This document shows positions 8,274 through 17,127 of a DNA stretch of 64,000 nucleotides, piece after piece. The notes under the pieces were generated by a model. That model worked only from the letters and a program-made list of their open reading frames with translations. It did not search any database and was not told the origin of the DNA. The stretch spans positions 39,004-103,003 of the forward strand of contig MGUU01000022.1 in NCBI GenBank assembly GCA_001800135.1, given 5' to 3'. The translations under genes and the position numbers were made by a program. Source of the stretch: Elusimicrobia bacterium RIFCSPLOWO2_02_FULL_39_32. Its GTDB lineage: Bacteria > Elusimicrobiota > Elusimicrobia > 2-02-FULL-39-32. Positions within the stretch are counted from its first letter, which is position 1; each line of letters starts with the position of its first letter.

Positions 8274-11200
8274 TTAACCGCAGCGGGAATAACCGCAATC
8301 TTTGCAAACTGCGCAGCCATTTTCAAAAATTAAATTGACTCCGCAATCCGGACATACTCCAACAAAATCTCTTGTAGGACCATACTCTCTTTTAGGAGGA
8401 TCTTGAACCATAGGCGCAGGATTTTTAATTTCCGGAGCTGCCTGAGCTTTGTCCGCAAGAGAGGTTTTGGCAAAATCTAATTTTAGCTGCTTAACAAATT
8501 TTATAGGTTCTGGCAATGTGGAAGCCCGCGGATAAGCTTTTTGCGGATTAAATGAATCTCCATACAAATAGCGTCCTAAAGCAAGAGCGATTCCTTGAGC
8601 CACAGTAGTCACGCAAACCACAGTATCATCTACAGAACGGTCAAACGCCACTTCTCTGGTTCTTACCCTCCACATCTGTTCAATCACTTCTCTGGGATCT
8701 ATGGCTGCTCTTAAAAGCAGGCTGGCCAGCCTGCCAGTGACCTCTGCTTCCGCATCCAAAGATTTTACAAAAACTTCGCAAAGCCCCAGCTCGTCTTCAT
8801 TGATGGTCACATAAATTGGACCGCGCGGGGTCTCAATTCTTTCTGTACGGCCTTCAGTGACTTTAGGCCGTTTTCTAGAGGGCAAAGGATGAGCGGAACC
8901 TGCTCCTCCTGCCTTGGCAAGATTTTCTTTTTCCTTTCTTTTTACTTCCTCATCCGTAATCAAAACCCCTTCTCTGGAACCTTCCCGATAAACTGTAATG
9001 CCTTTGCATCCCATTTTCCAAGCAAGGAAATAGATTTTTTCCACATCCTCTTCAGTAGAATCCCGGTGAATGTTCACTGTGGATGAAATGGAATGGTCAA
9101 TATGCTTTTGAATGGTTGCCTGCATATAGACTCTTTTTTCTGGAGCGATATGGTGAGCTGTAACAAAAAATTCCGGCAGTTGAGAATCGTCTTTTAAATT
9201 AAATCTTTTCATGTAGCGGTCCACCAAAGGATGATAGACTTTAAAAAATTCCTGACTTAAAGACTCTGAACGCCTCACATAAGAAAGATCAAAGATAGGT
9301 TCAACCCCGCTGGTCGTGCCTGCCAAAGCTGCTCCAGAACCCACTGGGGGCACTGTAAGCACAGCCACATTTCTTAATCCATGAGCCTCCACTCTTTTTA
9401 ACACATTTGAATCAAGCCTTTGAATAAATGGGGACTTTAAATGCTGCTCTGAATCATAAAGTTTAAAAACCCCTTTTTCTAGTCCAATGTTCACGCTCTC
9501 ATCATAGGCGAAATTTTTGATCCGCTCAAAAAGATGATCCACAAAACTAATCGCTTGATCCGTATCGTACTTTAACCGCATTTGGCAAAGCATGTCGCCT
9601 AAGCCAGTAAAACCAAGACCAATTCTGCGAGAAGAAACTGAAGCTTCAGTTTGAGCTTTTAAAGGATGTTTATCTGCGTTGTAATCTAAAACATTGTCTA
9701 AAAATCTTACGCCATATCGAGCTGCTTTTTCTAAAGCGGTCCAATTCACTCTGGAATTTTCCGTAAATTCTTCTTCCACAAACTTAGAAAGATTAATATT
9801 GCCTAAGCAGCAATCCCCATACCCCTCCAATGGAATTTCTCCGCAATTGCCAGTGACAATCCCATTAAAAATTAAGGAATGGTTATAAAACTGAGTTGCA
9901 TCATAAACCGCTTCCTCGCCCGCATAAGTAATAGAGCTCACTTTTGCTAAAAATTTCTCTTTTTTTCTGGAGAAACTAAACTTCCTTTCCTTAAACCATT
10001 GTTGAAACTTCTCACTTTTTTCTTTTTGCAAGAATCCAATCTTTTGCATAAAATAAACTACATTCTCGCCATGCAGCCTTAAACTATAGCACTGACTAGA
10101 AGTGTATTCCCGTTTTTCTCCTGCTCGGGTAGTGTAGAAAAATTTTGACGGCATATTTCTCTTTTCTTGATAAATCCGACAAAAAATTCCAAAATTAGAA
10201 AGTAAAACCTGAATCTCTTTTAAAAAACTCAGATTAATGGAAGTAAGCGAAAGTGCGATCTCATCTTTTTTCCTCTTGCGAGTCCAGACACTGCCATCCG
10301 CGCTAAAGAGGCCCTGCAAATAGCCGCGCACGCAATCTTTAGTTCCTTGCCATACTAACTCAGGCACTTTTAATTTGGATTCCTTAGAAAAAGAATAGAG
10401 TTCTTTAAAAATTCTGGCTAATCTAACCGACCCAATTCTTATTTTTTTAAGTTCTGGCATTTCTTGAATTGCAAGGGAACTATTTCTTGAAATCCATTCC
10501 GGATCCCTATCTAAACGAGCATAATCTGCGCTGATCACACTTTCAGCCGCCCTATGCACTTCCTCAATAACTTCCTGGTTCTCATTCCACAATTCAATCA
10601 GAGCTTTTTTATCGCCAAAAGTGCCGTCTCCAGCGATCAGTCCGGAAACCAAACCAAGCTCGTAATAGCCAGTTTGCCCAAACTGTCCTTCGCCAGATTG
10701 AATTAAAAGAATTTCTCCTTCCTTAATCTCTTTTAATTTTTTCTTTTCTATATTAAACTTTGTAATGTTTCTTTTTTTCCCATCTTCATAAGAAACATGA
10801 TAAGGTTTAGCCACATAAAACTCATGCCAATCTGTTGCTTTAATTTCATAACCAGCATCTGTTTCCAGTTTATACACTTTTGCTTTATCCGAAGTTTTAA
10901 AGATAGGGGTGCTGGTTGTTGTAGCTGCGCCATAAAGGTCAGATTTACCATCTGTCCTTTTATCTATAGTTACTGTCAATGGTTTCGCTTCCGCGTAAAG
11001 CTCTTTGACTTGAACCAATCCATGTTCAGTATGAATTCTTGTATCGCCAGTTACACAAGGATTAGTGGAAATCACCTCCATGCCATTATATTCTGAGGTA
11101 GATTCTTTTTTAATGGAATCCCAAAAAAGCACTCCAGGCTCTGCCCAGTCTCTTGCGCCTTTAACCAGCTCTTTCCACACTTCCCGAGCCCGCACTTTGC

Positions 11201-12005
11201 GAGTCACCCTGACTTTTTCATTTTCAAAATAAAGCTCAAAATCTTCATCTTTTTCAACCGCTTTCATTAAAGCATCTGATACCCTTACGGAAATATTGGC
11301 AAAACGCACGGTTCTTAAATCTCTTTTCACCCGCACAAAGTCCAGAATGTCTGGATGAGAATCGCGCGTGGTAATCATCAAAGCGCCTCTTCTGCCAGAT
11401 TGGCCAATGGTGCCTGTAGTCAAAGAAAATAGATCCATAAAAGAAACTGAACCCGTGCTGGTCAATGCCGCGTTATTGACCCGAGCGCCTTTTGGACGCA
11501 AAATAGAAATGTCAGTGCCCACTCCACCGCCATAGGAATAGGTTCTAGCCGCTTCTTTCATCCAATCAAAAATAGCTTCCAACCGATCCTCTTTTACAGG
11601 GATCACATAACAATTTAATAAGGTAACGTTTCTTGGGTTGCCAGCTCCAAAAAGAATCCTTCCTCCTGGAATAAATCTAAAATCTGATAAAAGCCAATAA
11701 AATTTTTCTTGCCATTCATTTCTTAACGCTTCATTCTCTTCTACGCTGGCCAGCTCCCTAGCCACTCTTTGCCACATCTCCACCGGTGTTTTTTCTACGA
11801 CCCGGCCGCTTCTATCGCGGAGAGCATATTTGTCTAAAAAGACTCTGCATCTTAAAATATCGTCATTAAAAAATTCTTTTGTTTCTTGAGTTAACGGAGC
11901 TGGAGTTAAAGCCACTTCTTCTTCTAATGGGAGATTGGGAACTGATGGGCTCACTTCCTCTGAACTGTTACTAGAATTTACCCTGCCTTCTAAGGGTGGA
12001 TTCAT
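8274..12005 (-). CDS. nrdJ: Adenosylcobalamin-dependent (class II) ribonucleotide reductase with intein
   Basis: I start at the ATG at 12005 (MNPPLEGRV), 9 nt after AAGGAGG; the track's longer form would use a TTG. The 1243-residue precursor contains a 404-residue intein. The spliced protein would be about 839 residues. Extein motifs include [30 protein letters not shown] at the splice junction, [19 protein letters not shown] and [20 protein letters not shown]-like segment follows, then a C-terminal zinc ribbon (CPDCGVN and [10 protein letters not shown]). It reduces ribonucleotides with B12. It follows nrdR by 22 nt and precedes dcd by 17 nt. NrdR control is indicated by the upstream boxes. 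Confidence 0.96.
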   Translation of the reverse strand: MNPPLEGRVNSSNSSEEVSPSVPNLPLEEEVALTPAPLTQETKEFFNDDILRCRVFLDKYALRDRSGRVVEKTPVEMWQRVARELASVEENEALRNEWQEKFYWLLSDFRFIPGGRILFGAGNPRNVTLLNCYVIPVKEDRLEAIFDWMKEAARTYSYGGGVGTDISILRPKGARVNNAALTSTGSVSFMDLFSLTTGTIGQSGRRGALMITTRDSHPDILDFVRVKRDLRTVRFANISVRVSDALMKAVEKDEDFELYFENEKVRVTRKVRAREVWKELVKGARDWAEPGVLFWDSIKKESTSEYNGMEVISTNPCVTGDTRIHTEHGLVQVKELYAEAKPLTVTIDKRTDGKSDLYGAATTTSTPIFKTSDKAKVYKLETDAGYEIKATDWHEFYVAKPYHVSYEDGKKRNITKFNIEKKKLKEIKEGEILLIQSGEGQFGQTGYYELGLVSGLIAGDGTFGDKKALIELWNENQEVIEEVHRAAESVISADYARLDRDPEWISRNSSLAIQEMPELKKIRIGSVRLARIFKELYSFSKESKLKVPELVWQGTKDCVRGYLQGLFSADGSVWTRKRKKDEIALSLTSINLSFLKEIQVLLSNFGIFCRIYQEKRNMPSKFFYTTRAGEKREYTSSQCYSLRLHGENVVYFMQKIGFLQKEKSEKFQQWFKERKFSFSRKKEKFLAKVSSITYAGEEAVYDATQFYNHSLIFNGIVTGNCGEIPLEGYGDCCLGNINLSKFVEEEFTENSRVNWTALEKAARYGVRFLDNVLDYNADKHPLKAQTEASVSSRRIGLGFTGLGDMLCQMRLKYDTDQAISFVDHLFERIKNFAYDESVNIGLEKGVFKLYDSEQHLKSPFIQRLDSNVLKRVEAHGLRNVAVLTVPPVGSGAALAGTTSGVEPIFDLSYVRRSESLSQEFFKVYHPLVDRYMKRFNLKDDSQLPEFFVTAHHIAPEKRVYMQATIQKHIDHSISSTVNIHRDSTEEDVEKIYFLAWKMGCKGITVYREGSREGVLITDEEVKRKEKENLAKAGGAGSAHPLPSRKRPKVTEGRTERIETPRGPIYVTINEDELGLCEVFVKSLDAEAEVTGRLASLLLRAAIDPREVIEQMWRVRTREVAFDRSVDDTVVCVTTVAQGIALALGRYLYGDSFNPQKAYPRASTLPEPIKFVKQLKLDFAKTSLADKAQAAPEIKNPAPMVQDPPKREYGPTRDFVGVCPDCGVNLIFENGCAVCKDCGYSRCG
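9846..11057 (-). other. Intein with LAGLIDADG endonuclease in NrdJ
   Basis: A 404-residue in-frame insertion between ISTNP and CGEIPLEG. Block A is [15 protein letters not shown], with Cys as first residue. Block B is [13 protein letters not shown]. The two LAGLIDADG motifs are [12 protein letters not shown] and [12 protein letters not shown]. Block F/G is [11 protein letters not shown] followed by FNGIVTGN, with Cys as the +1 residue. The penultimate residue is Gly where His is usual. The insertion point is directly before the conserved NPCGE Cys, which in the reductase family is the thiyl-radical residue. The reductase therefore cannot act until the intein splices out. Confidence 0.95.
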
Positions 12006-12016
12006 AAGCGTTTTTT

Positions 12017-12023
12017 CCTCCTT
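12017..12023 (-). promoter_or_regulatory. Ribosome binding site that sets the nrdJ start
   Basis: Minus-strand AAGGAGG immediately downstream of the nrdR stop, 11 nt before the ATG at 12005. It excludes the longer TTG start of the track. Confidence 0.75.
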
Positions 12024-12027
12024 GAAA

Positions 12028-12540
12028 TTAATTGGCAATCTTTAATTTTGAAATTTTTGATGGCACAGCTTTGGAAAGAGCGTTTTTCTCCTTTCTATTT
12101 TTTAATTTATCAATCTCTTCTAAAAAAGAATTGACGTCGGAAAAATTTCTATAAACAGAAGCAAATCTTACATAAGCGACCTGATCAATCGCATGCAATT
12201 TTTCCATCACCTTTTCTCCAATCACTTTTGAAGAAATTTCCATCACATAATCCTTTAACTCATACTCCACTTCCGCCACAATCAGGTCTATCGTGTCCAT
12301 AGAGATCGGCCTTTTTTCACAAGCGCGCAAAATCCCTTGGCGCAATTTAGCTCTGTCATAAGGTTCTCGGCGCTGATCTGATTTTACAACCATTAAAGGC
12401 ATCTCTTCTAGCCGCTCGTAAGTGGTAAAACGTTTGTGACAATTCTTGCAGATCCTTCTGCGCCGAATTACGCTTGCGGATTCAAGAGGTCTTGAATCTA
12501 AAACTGAATCGTTAGAATGGCGACAAAAAGGGCATCTCAT
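12028..12540 (-). CDS. nrdR: Transcriptional repressor NrdR
   Basis: 170 residues. The N-terminal zinc ribbon has MRCPFCRHSNDSVLDSRP and CKNCHKRFTTYERLE. An ATP-cone follows (KSDQRREPYDRAKLRQGI to VAYVRFASVYRNF). Length and motifs match NrdR, which senses ATP or dATP and represses ribonucleotide reductase genes. It is the first gene of the nrdR-nrdJ-dcd operon. The promoter 185-215 bp upstream carries two candidate NrdR boxes, implying autorepression. Confidence 0.97.
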   Translation of the reverse strand: MRCPFCRHSNDSVLDSRPLESASVIRRRRICKNCHKRFTTYERLEEMPLMVVKSDQRREPYDRAKLRQGILRACEKRPISMDTIDLIVAEVEYELKDYVMEISSKVIGEKVMEKLHAIDQVAYVRFASVYRNFSDVNSFLEEIDKLKNRKEKNALSKAVPSKISKLKIAN

Positions 12541-12577
12541 ATTAATATATTGAACTCTCTAATAGCATGACATCATC

Positions 12578-12619
12578 TATAGGCGCTGCCTCTTTGCTTT
12601 TGGCGCTTTAGCAGCTATA
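12578..12619 (-). promoter_or_regulatory. Possible leader hairpin in nrdR 5' UTR
   Basis: In the roughly 175-nt leader, TATAG-CTGC can pair with GCAG-(cgc)-CTATA around a loop of about 21 nt, leaving one 3-nt bulge. I see no cobalamin-riboswitch motif and no U-tract after it, so any function is unknown. Confidence 0.3.
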
Positions 12620-12701
12620 AGATCAAACTTTTTTAAGACAACAATTTGCAACTTTAATAAACATGAAGAATGTTAGACTGGAATGAAAAAGAACTTTTTC
12701 A

Positions 12702-12717
12702 CTACCACAGATTGTGT
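12702..12717. promoter_or_regulatory. Candidate NrdR box 1
   Basis: ctaccacagattgtgt matches about 11 of 16 positions of the NrdR box consensus acaCwAtATaTwGtgt. On the minus strand it covers the predicted transcription start of nrdR. Its start lies 30 bp from that of box 2, close to three helical turns and to the usual paired-box spacing. Confidence 0.55.
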
Positions 12718-12724
12718 TAATTGG

Positions 12725-12753
12725 ATTCTAACATCTATATGTAGAGTTGTCAA
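12725..12753 (-). promoter_or_regulatory. Sigma-70 promoter of nrdR-nrdJ-dcd
   Basis: The minus strand reads TTGACA (12748-12753), a 17-nt spacer, then TAGAAT (12725-12730). The -35 is perfect and the -10 near-perfect. NrdR box 2 fills the spacer. Predicted transcription starts near 12718, leaving a leader of about 175 nt before nrdR. Confidence 0.8.
12732..12747. promoter_or_regulatory. Candidate NrdR box 2
   Basis: catctatatgtagagt matches the core CWATATATWG at 9 of 10 positions. It lies in the spacer between -35 and -10 of the nrdR promoter, so binding there would block RNA polymerase. It also lies 45-60 bp upstream of the divergent thyX promoter. Confidence 0.65.
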
Positions 12754-12791
12754 GGTTTGATTTTCCCTCTTAAAAATAGAAAAAATGATCT

Positions 12792-12820
12792 TTGTTTTCC
12801 TGCAAAGAAATAGGTATAAT
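12792..12820 (+). promoter_or_regulatory. Promoter of thyX-purA
   Basis: TTGTTT, a 17-nt spacer and a perfect TATAAT (12815-12820). Transcription would begin near 12827, giving a short leader before the thyX ATG at 12854. No Shine-Dalgarno is apparent before that ATG. Confidence 0.65.
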
Positions 12821-12853
12821 AAACTCTCGCCTGAAAAATAAAATAAATTTCCA

Positions 12854-14455
12854 ATGAAAATAAATCTAGAAAATTTAAGTGAATGTGGAAAACTTTCTAA
12901 CCAATTTTTTCCTGAACCCAGGGTTCTTTTGATCAATGCTTTTCAAGTTCCTTATGATAATTCGGTGGCTACTGCCAGAACCTGCTACTCCTCTAAGGTT
13001 ATTTACGCGGAAGATGTATCAAAAGATGAAAGCGCAAAAGCCCAACGCGATACCATTGCAAAAAGCACCTACCTCGCTGGCCATCACACCACTTTACAGC
13101 ACGCCACATTTCAATTTGTACTTGAACGGGTAAGCCGTCAGATGATATGGAGTTTTCTCCACAGCCATCCATTTTATAACAGCGAACAGGTGAGCCAGCG
13201 CTATGTGGCTGTAGCTCCTGTAAATTTTGCTAAACCTCCCATGGATGAAGCTGAAAAAGAAGAATATTTAAAGACCATCCAAATCAGCATGGCCGCGTAT
13301 GAAAAACTGCAAGTTCTGCTTAAACCCACAGTAGAAAAAGAATATCTAAAAATATTTTCAAATAGGAACTTACTAGAAAAAAAATGGCAGTCTGCGATTA
13401 AAAAAAGATGCCAGGAAATTGCGCGTTATGTTTTGCCATTAGCCACGCACGCGCATCTTTATCACACCATTTCTGCTTTGACTCTTCTGCGCTATTTAAG
13501 ACTCTGCCAAATTTTTGACGCGCCTTTAGAACAAAAAATAGTTGTTTTTAAAATGTGTGAAGAGGTGAAAAAATGGGATCCTGAATTTTTTAAAAACGCG
13601 GAAGATCCCATGCCTTTAGAAAAAACTCCGGAATACCAATATTTTCTTGACCAAAATGAACAAATCAATCCTCATGTGGAAAATTTTAAAAAAGAATTTG
13701 ATGAGTCTTTAGAGTCTTATTCCTCTAAACTCACAGATTACAAAGTGAATGCTGAAAAAAGCATGGCTAATGCGGTCAGGGCGATCCTTGGTCAAACATC
13801 CAAAAATTTAGAAGATTCTAAAGCGATAGATTTGGCGCTTAACCCAGAGAAAAACCATTATCTCGCGGAAACTTTAAATTTGAACCACCATGCAAAATTG
13901 AGCCGTGCCCTGATCCATCCCCATTTTACTTTTAGAAAAAAAATATCCCATACCGCGGATTCCCAAGACCAAAGACACCGCACTGTGCCCGGTTCAAGGC
14001 CAATTCTCTCCAAACATTTCTCTTCCACCCCAGACTATATTATTCCACAATTGATTGAAATCGCCCCAGAGGCTCACGAATTTTACACACAAACTATTGG
14101 AGAAATTTGGAAACAGATAAATAAGCTTTTAAACCAAAACCTTAACATGGAGTATGCGCTTTATCTATTGCCCAACGCATTCCCTATTCGCTTTGAAGAG
14201 TCTGGAAGTTTAATTGATTTTCACCATAAATGGACTCATCGGCTCTGTTACACTGCCCAAGAAGAGATTTGGAAAAACTGTTTAGAAGAAACCACGCAGG
14301 TTCAAGAGCTTTTTCCAAATATTGGAAAATATCTTTTTGCGCCCTGCGCTTTAAGGAAATATGCTAGTCGGAAACCTTTCTGCCCGGAAGGGGATAGGTT
14401 CTGCGGCGTGCCTGTCTGGACGCTCAATCTTAATCAATATCAAAGGATCCTATAA
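12854..14455 (+). CDS. thyX: Two-domain ThyX-like flavin-dependent thymidylate synthase
   Basis: 533 residues, roughly twice the usual ThyX length. The first half has ATARTCYSSKV, TYLAGHHTTLQHATFQFVLERVSRQ and FYNSEQVSQRYV, aligning with the ThyX motif; its RHR is replaced by HSH. The second half has DSQDQRHRTVPGSRP, with an intact RHR, and YALYLLPNAFPIRFEES. The complementary loss suggests a fused pseudo-dimer sharing one active site. Long ThyX proteins of similar size are known in Chlamydia. It would make dTMP from dUMP. It diverges from nrdR and is followed by purA after 1 nt. Confidence 0.85.
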   Translation: MKINLENLSECGKLSNQFFPEPRVLLINAFQVPYDNSVATARTCYSSKVIYAEDVSKDESAKAQRDTIAKSTYLAGHHTTLQHATFQFVLERVSRQMIWSFLHSHPFYNSEQVSQRYVAVAPVNFAKPPMDEAEKEEYLKTIQISMAAYEKLQVLLKPTVEKEYLKIFSNRNLLEKKWQSAIKKRCQEIARYVLPLATHAHLYHTISALTLLRYLRLCQIFDAPLEQKIVVFKMCEEVKKWDPEFFKNAEDPMPLEKTPEYQYFLDQNEQINPHVENFKKEFDESLESYSSKLTDYKVNAEKSMANAVRAILGQTSKNLEDSKAIDLALNPEKNHYLAETLNLNHHAKLSRALIHPHFTFRKKISHTADSQDQRHRTVPGSRPILSKHFSSTPDYIIPQLIEIAPEAHEFYTQTIGEIWKQINKLLNQNLNMEYALYLLPNAFPIRFEESGSLIDFHHKWTHRLCYTAQEEIWKNCLEETTQVQELFPNIGKYLFAPCALRKYASRKPFCPEGDRFCGVPVWTLNLNQYQRIL

Positions 14456-14456
14456 T

Positions 14457-15752
14457 ATGCCAAGCATTGTTGTAGTTGGAACTCAGTGGGGAGATGAAGG
14501 CAAAGGAAAAATTGTCCACCTCCTAGGAAAAGAAGCGGACATGATTGTCCGTTACCAAGGAGGGCCAAACGCAGGGCACACGGTTGTTTTTGACGATAAA
14601 CTTTTTGTGCTGCATCTGATTCCAGCAGGGATTCTAATCCCTAAAAAAATCTGCATTATTGCCAATGGAGTGGTGGTGGATCCTCTTGCGCTCCATGAAG
14701 AAGTAAAACTGCTTGAAGAAAGAAAAATTAAAGTTGAAGGAAGGCTGTTTATTTCTGAACTGGCGCACCTTATTTTACCTTATCACAAAATTTTGGATGT
14801 CGCTAAAGAAGAATCAAAAAAAGGGGAAACTAAAATTGGAACCACGCGTAAAGGCATTGGCCCTGCCTACGCAGATAAAGTAGAGCGGGTTGGGATCCGT
14901 TTAGCCGATTATTTAGAAGAAGATACTTTTAAAGAACTTCTGGAACAAAATTTAAAATTAAAAAAAGAATATTTAGGGAGTCCCTCTCAGATTGAAGAGC
15001 TTAAAAATCAAATTCTTACCCAAGCGAGCTCTTTAAGACCTTTTTTAAAAAAATTCGCGTGCGATAGTTCTTTAGATCTTAATTTGGCTTTAAAAAAAGG
15101 GAAGAAAATAATTTTTGAAAGCGCTCAAGGCACAATGCTGGATATTGATTTTGGAACCTACCCTTATGTAACCTCCTCTAACCCTATTGCTGGAGCCGTA
15201 GGTTCAGATTGCGGCATTGGTCCAAACAAAATTGGCTCTGTGTTAGGCATTGTAAAAGCCTATACCACCAGAGTTGGGGAAGGACCTTTTCCTACAGAAT
15301 TAGAAGATGAAGTAGGAAAAAAATTAAGAGAGGTGGGAAAAGAATTTGGCGCTACCACAGGCAGGCCCAGGCGATGCGGCTGGTTTGACGCTTTAGTGGT
15401 TCAAAGATCTGTAAGCGTCAATGGCATAGAAAAATTAGCATTAACCAAACTGGATGTGCTTCAAGGAATGTACCCTTTAAAAGTTTGCATTGCCTATGAA
15501 CACCATGGCAGAATCCTAAAACATTTTCCCAATTCAAGAAAAGTATTGCAGGAATCTAAGCCTATTTACAAAACTTTAAATGGTTTTGGCGAGATCGGCA
15601 AATCTGTTCGGCGTTTTAAAGATCTGCCTCTTCCAGCGCAAAAATATGTTCGATTTTTAGAAAAGATTTCCGGAGCAAAAATCTCTTTTGTCTCTTTAGG
15701 TCGCAGCCGCGATGAAACGATCCGAATCTCCAAAACCTCTCTTTGGAACTAA
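14457..15752 (+). CDS. purA: Adenylosuccinate synthetase
   Basis: I start at the ATG at 14457 (MPSIVVVGTQWGDEGKGKIV), 1 nt after the thyX stop and about 10 nt after AAAGGA; the track start at 14361 lies inside thyX. The 431-residue protein has the P-loop-like GDEGKGK, QGGPNAGHTV, GTTRKGIGPAYADK and TGRPRRCGWFDA. It condenses IMP with aspartate using GTP, the first step to AMP. The IMP-to-AMP branch lies here and the IMP-to-GMP branch in the divergent operon. Confidence 0.97.
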   Translation: MPSIVVVGTQWGDEGKGKIVHLLGKEADMIVRYQGGPNAGHTVVFDDKLFVLHLIPAGILIPKKICIIANGVVVDPLALHEEVKLLEERKIKVEGRLFISELAHLILPYHKILDVAKEESKKGETKIGTTRKGIGPAYADKVERVGIRLADYLEEDTFKELLEQNLKLKKEYLGSPSQIEELKNQILTQASSLRPFLKKFACDSSLDLNLALKKGKKIIFESAQGTMLDIDFGTYPYVTSSNPIAGAVGSDCGIGPNKIGSVLGIVKAYTTRVGEGPFPTELEDEVGKKLREVGKEFGATTGRPRRCGWFDALVVQRSVSVNGIEKLALTKLDVLQGMYPLKVCIAYEHHGRILKHFPNSRKVLQESKPIYKTLNGFGEIGKSVRRFKDLPLPAQKYVRFLEKISGAKISFVSLGRSRDETIRISKTSLWN

Positions 15753-15786
15753 GAATCCTAGTGTGGTGTAACCACAAAAAAACTCC

Positions 15787-17127
15787 TTACACCTTCCATT
15801 CCCGCACACCGTTTCTTCCGGACTCTTTTGCCTGATACAGGGCATGGTCTGCTCGTTGGATCAGCTCTTCTGCTAAAGGAGCCTCTGGCAAATAGTGCGC
15901 TACCCCAATACTGACTGTAATTTTTATGGTCACGCCTTCAGAAATTTCAATCGCGCTATTTTCAATAGCAGATCGCAAATGTTCCGCGGTTGCAAGCACC
16001 ACCTCTTGCGGAGCAAGGCCAATTAAAAGAGCAAACTCTTCACCTCCATAACGGCAAATATTAACTCCATGGTGAACATTACTCTTAAGGATTTCCGCTA
16101 TTTTTTTTAAAACCATGTCTCCGGCAAGATGACCATACCGATCGTTGACTAATTTAAAATGATCTAAATCCAACATCAGCAAAGAAAAAGAGGTGCCGTA
16201 TCGTTTAGTAAAACTAATCTCTTCGCTTAAACGTTCCAGAAAAACCCTTCTTAAATAAAGGTTCGTTAAGCCATCCCTTCTGCTCCGCTCCACAATTTTT
16301 CTATAAAGATGAATTTTATGAAAGCCTAGTCCTAACAATTGCACGGCAAAAGAAACTTTATCTAAAAAATCGTCACTGACAGAACCCTCTAAAAGAAAAA
16401 ACAATAAACCATGGGCTCTGCCTTGCCACCGCACTGGGGAACCTACCAAATAAAGGTCTTCTGTTTTTTTGCCATCCAGATATACTTCTGTTTTCAGAAT
16501 GCGGTCTAAGGGGGTAAAAATACGGTCTTCTGAACGATTCAAATTTAAAGGAAGAAGCTGTAAAATCTTGTTCCAACCCTCCTGATCCAAAAACCCCTTG
16601 GCAAAAAATGATTTCCAAATTTTTTCATCTTTAGATACGTCTAACTCTGGCTCAAGATCTGGGTTTGTGGCAAAACCATAACCCAATAAATTTTTTTCAA
16701 AGGAAAAAATAGAGTTTAAATCCTCTAAAATAGGAACTTCTTCCATATAACTCACAAGGCTCTTTGCAAAAAGGTAACGTTTAGAGATTTGTTCAGCTTC
16801 TTCCTGCAGTTTTTTTCTCTGAGATTCTAATTTTTCACATTCCAACTGCTTCTTGGATAGTTCAGCCTGTAAATATAGCTGCCTTTGCAAAGAATTGCTC
16901 ACTGCCTCTTGCACTTCTCTTTTCAAAGGATACTGAAAAAGTCCGGCAGCTATAAAAAGAACCGCATTTAAAAATCCGGCAACCATAAAATTGTTTCTAA
17001 AGCCCAAAAGAATAGAAAATGCTGAAAGAAAAATTGCCAAAAGTATGCCTCTCTTCCCCTTACCTTTAAAAGGGAGAACTAAAGGCAAAATAGAAAGAAG
17101 CGGAAAAAGAGCAAAACTGTTCATCAT
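15787..17127 (-). CDS. Membrane GGDEF diguanylate cyclase-like protein
   Basis: 446 residues. The N-terminus has two or three hydrophobic segments (first about 90 residues), then a coiled coil rich in Lys/Glu/Gln (about 95-145), a GAF-like middle and a C-terminal GGDEF domain. The GGDEF region has RDGLTNLYLRRVFLERL, LMLDLDHFKLVNDRYGHLAGD and RYGGEEF. The signature is intact, so cyclase activity is plausible. There is no RxxD inhibitory site five residues before GGEEF (HHGV is found there). The start overlaps the stop of the upstream GGDEF gene as ATGA. Confidence 0.88.
   Translation of the reverse strand: MMNSFALFPLLSILPLVLPFKGKGKRGILLAIFLSAFSILLGFRNNFMVAGFLNAVLFIAAGLFQYPLKREVQEAVSNSLQRQLYLQAELSKKQLECEKLESQRKKLQEEAEQISKRYLFAKSLVSYMEEVPILEDLNSIFSFEKNLLGYGFATNPDLEPELDVSKDEKIWKSFFAKGFLDQEGWNKILQLLPLNLNRSEDRIFTPLDRILKTEVYLDGKKTEDLYLVGSPVRWQGRAHGLLFFLLEGSVSDDFLDKVSFAVQLLGLGFHKIHLYRKIVERSRRDGLTNLYLRRVFLERLSEEISFTKRYGTSFSLLMLDLDHFKLVNDRYGHLAGDMVLKKIAEILKSNVHHGVNICRYGGEEFALLIGLAPQEVVLATAEHLRSAIENSAIEISEGVTIKITVSIGVAHYLPEAPLAEELIQRADHALYQAKESGRNGVREWKV

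Noticed and set aside
12541-12718. Cobalamin riboswitch upstream of nrdR-nrdJ
   Set aside because: Attractive because NrdJ needs B12, but I find no B12-box or matching conserved core; only a simple hairpin is present.
12673-12936. Minus-strand 87-aa ORF between nrdR and thyX
   Set aside because: It overlaps the two promoters and the thyX start, with no family likeness and no SD. The region is explained by regulatory elements.
15755-15780. Rho-independent terminator between purA and the GGDEF gene
   Set aside because: TGTGGT-gta-ACCACA can form a 6-bp hairpin, but on the plus strand it is followed by A's, not T's, and on the minus strand the T's precede it.
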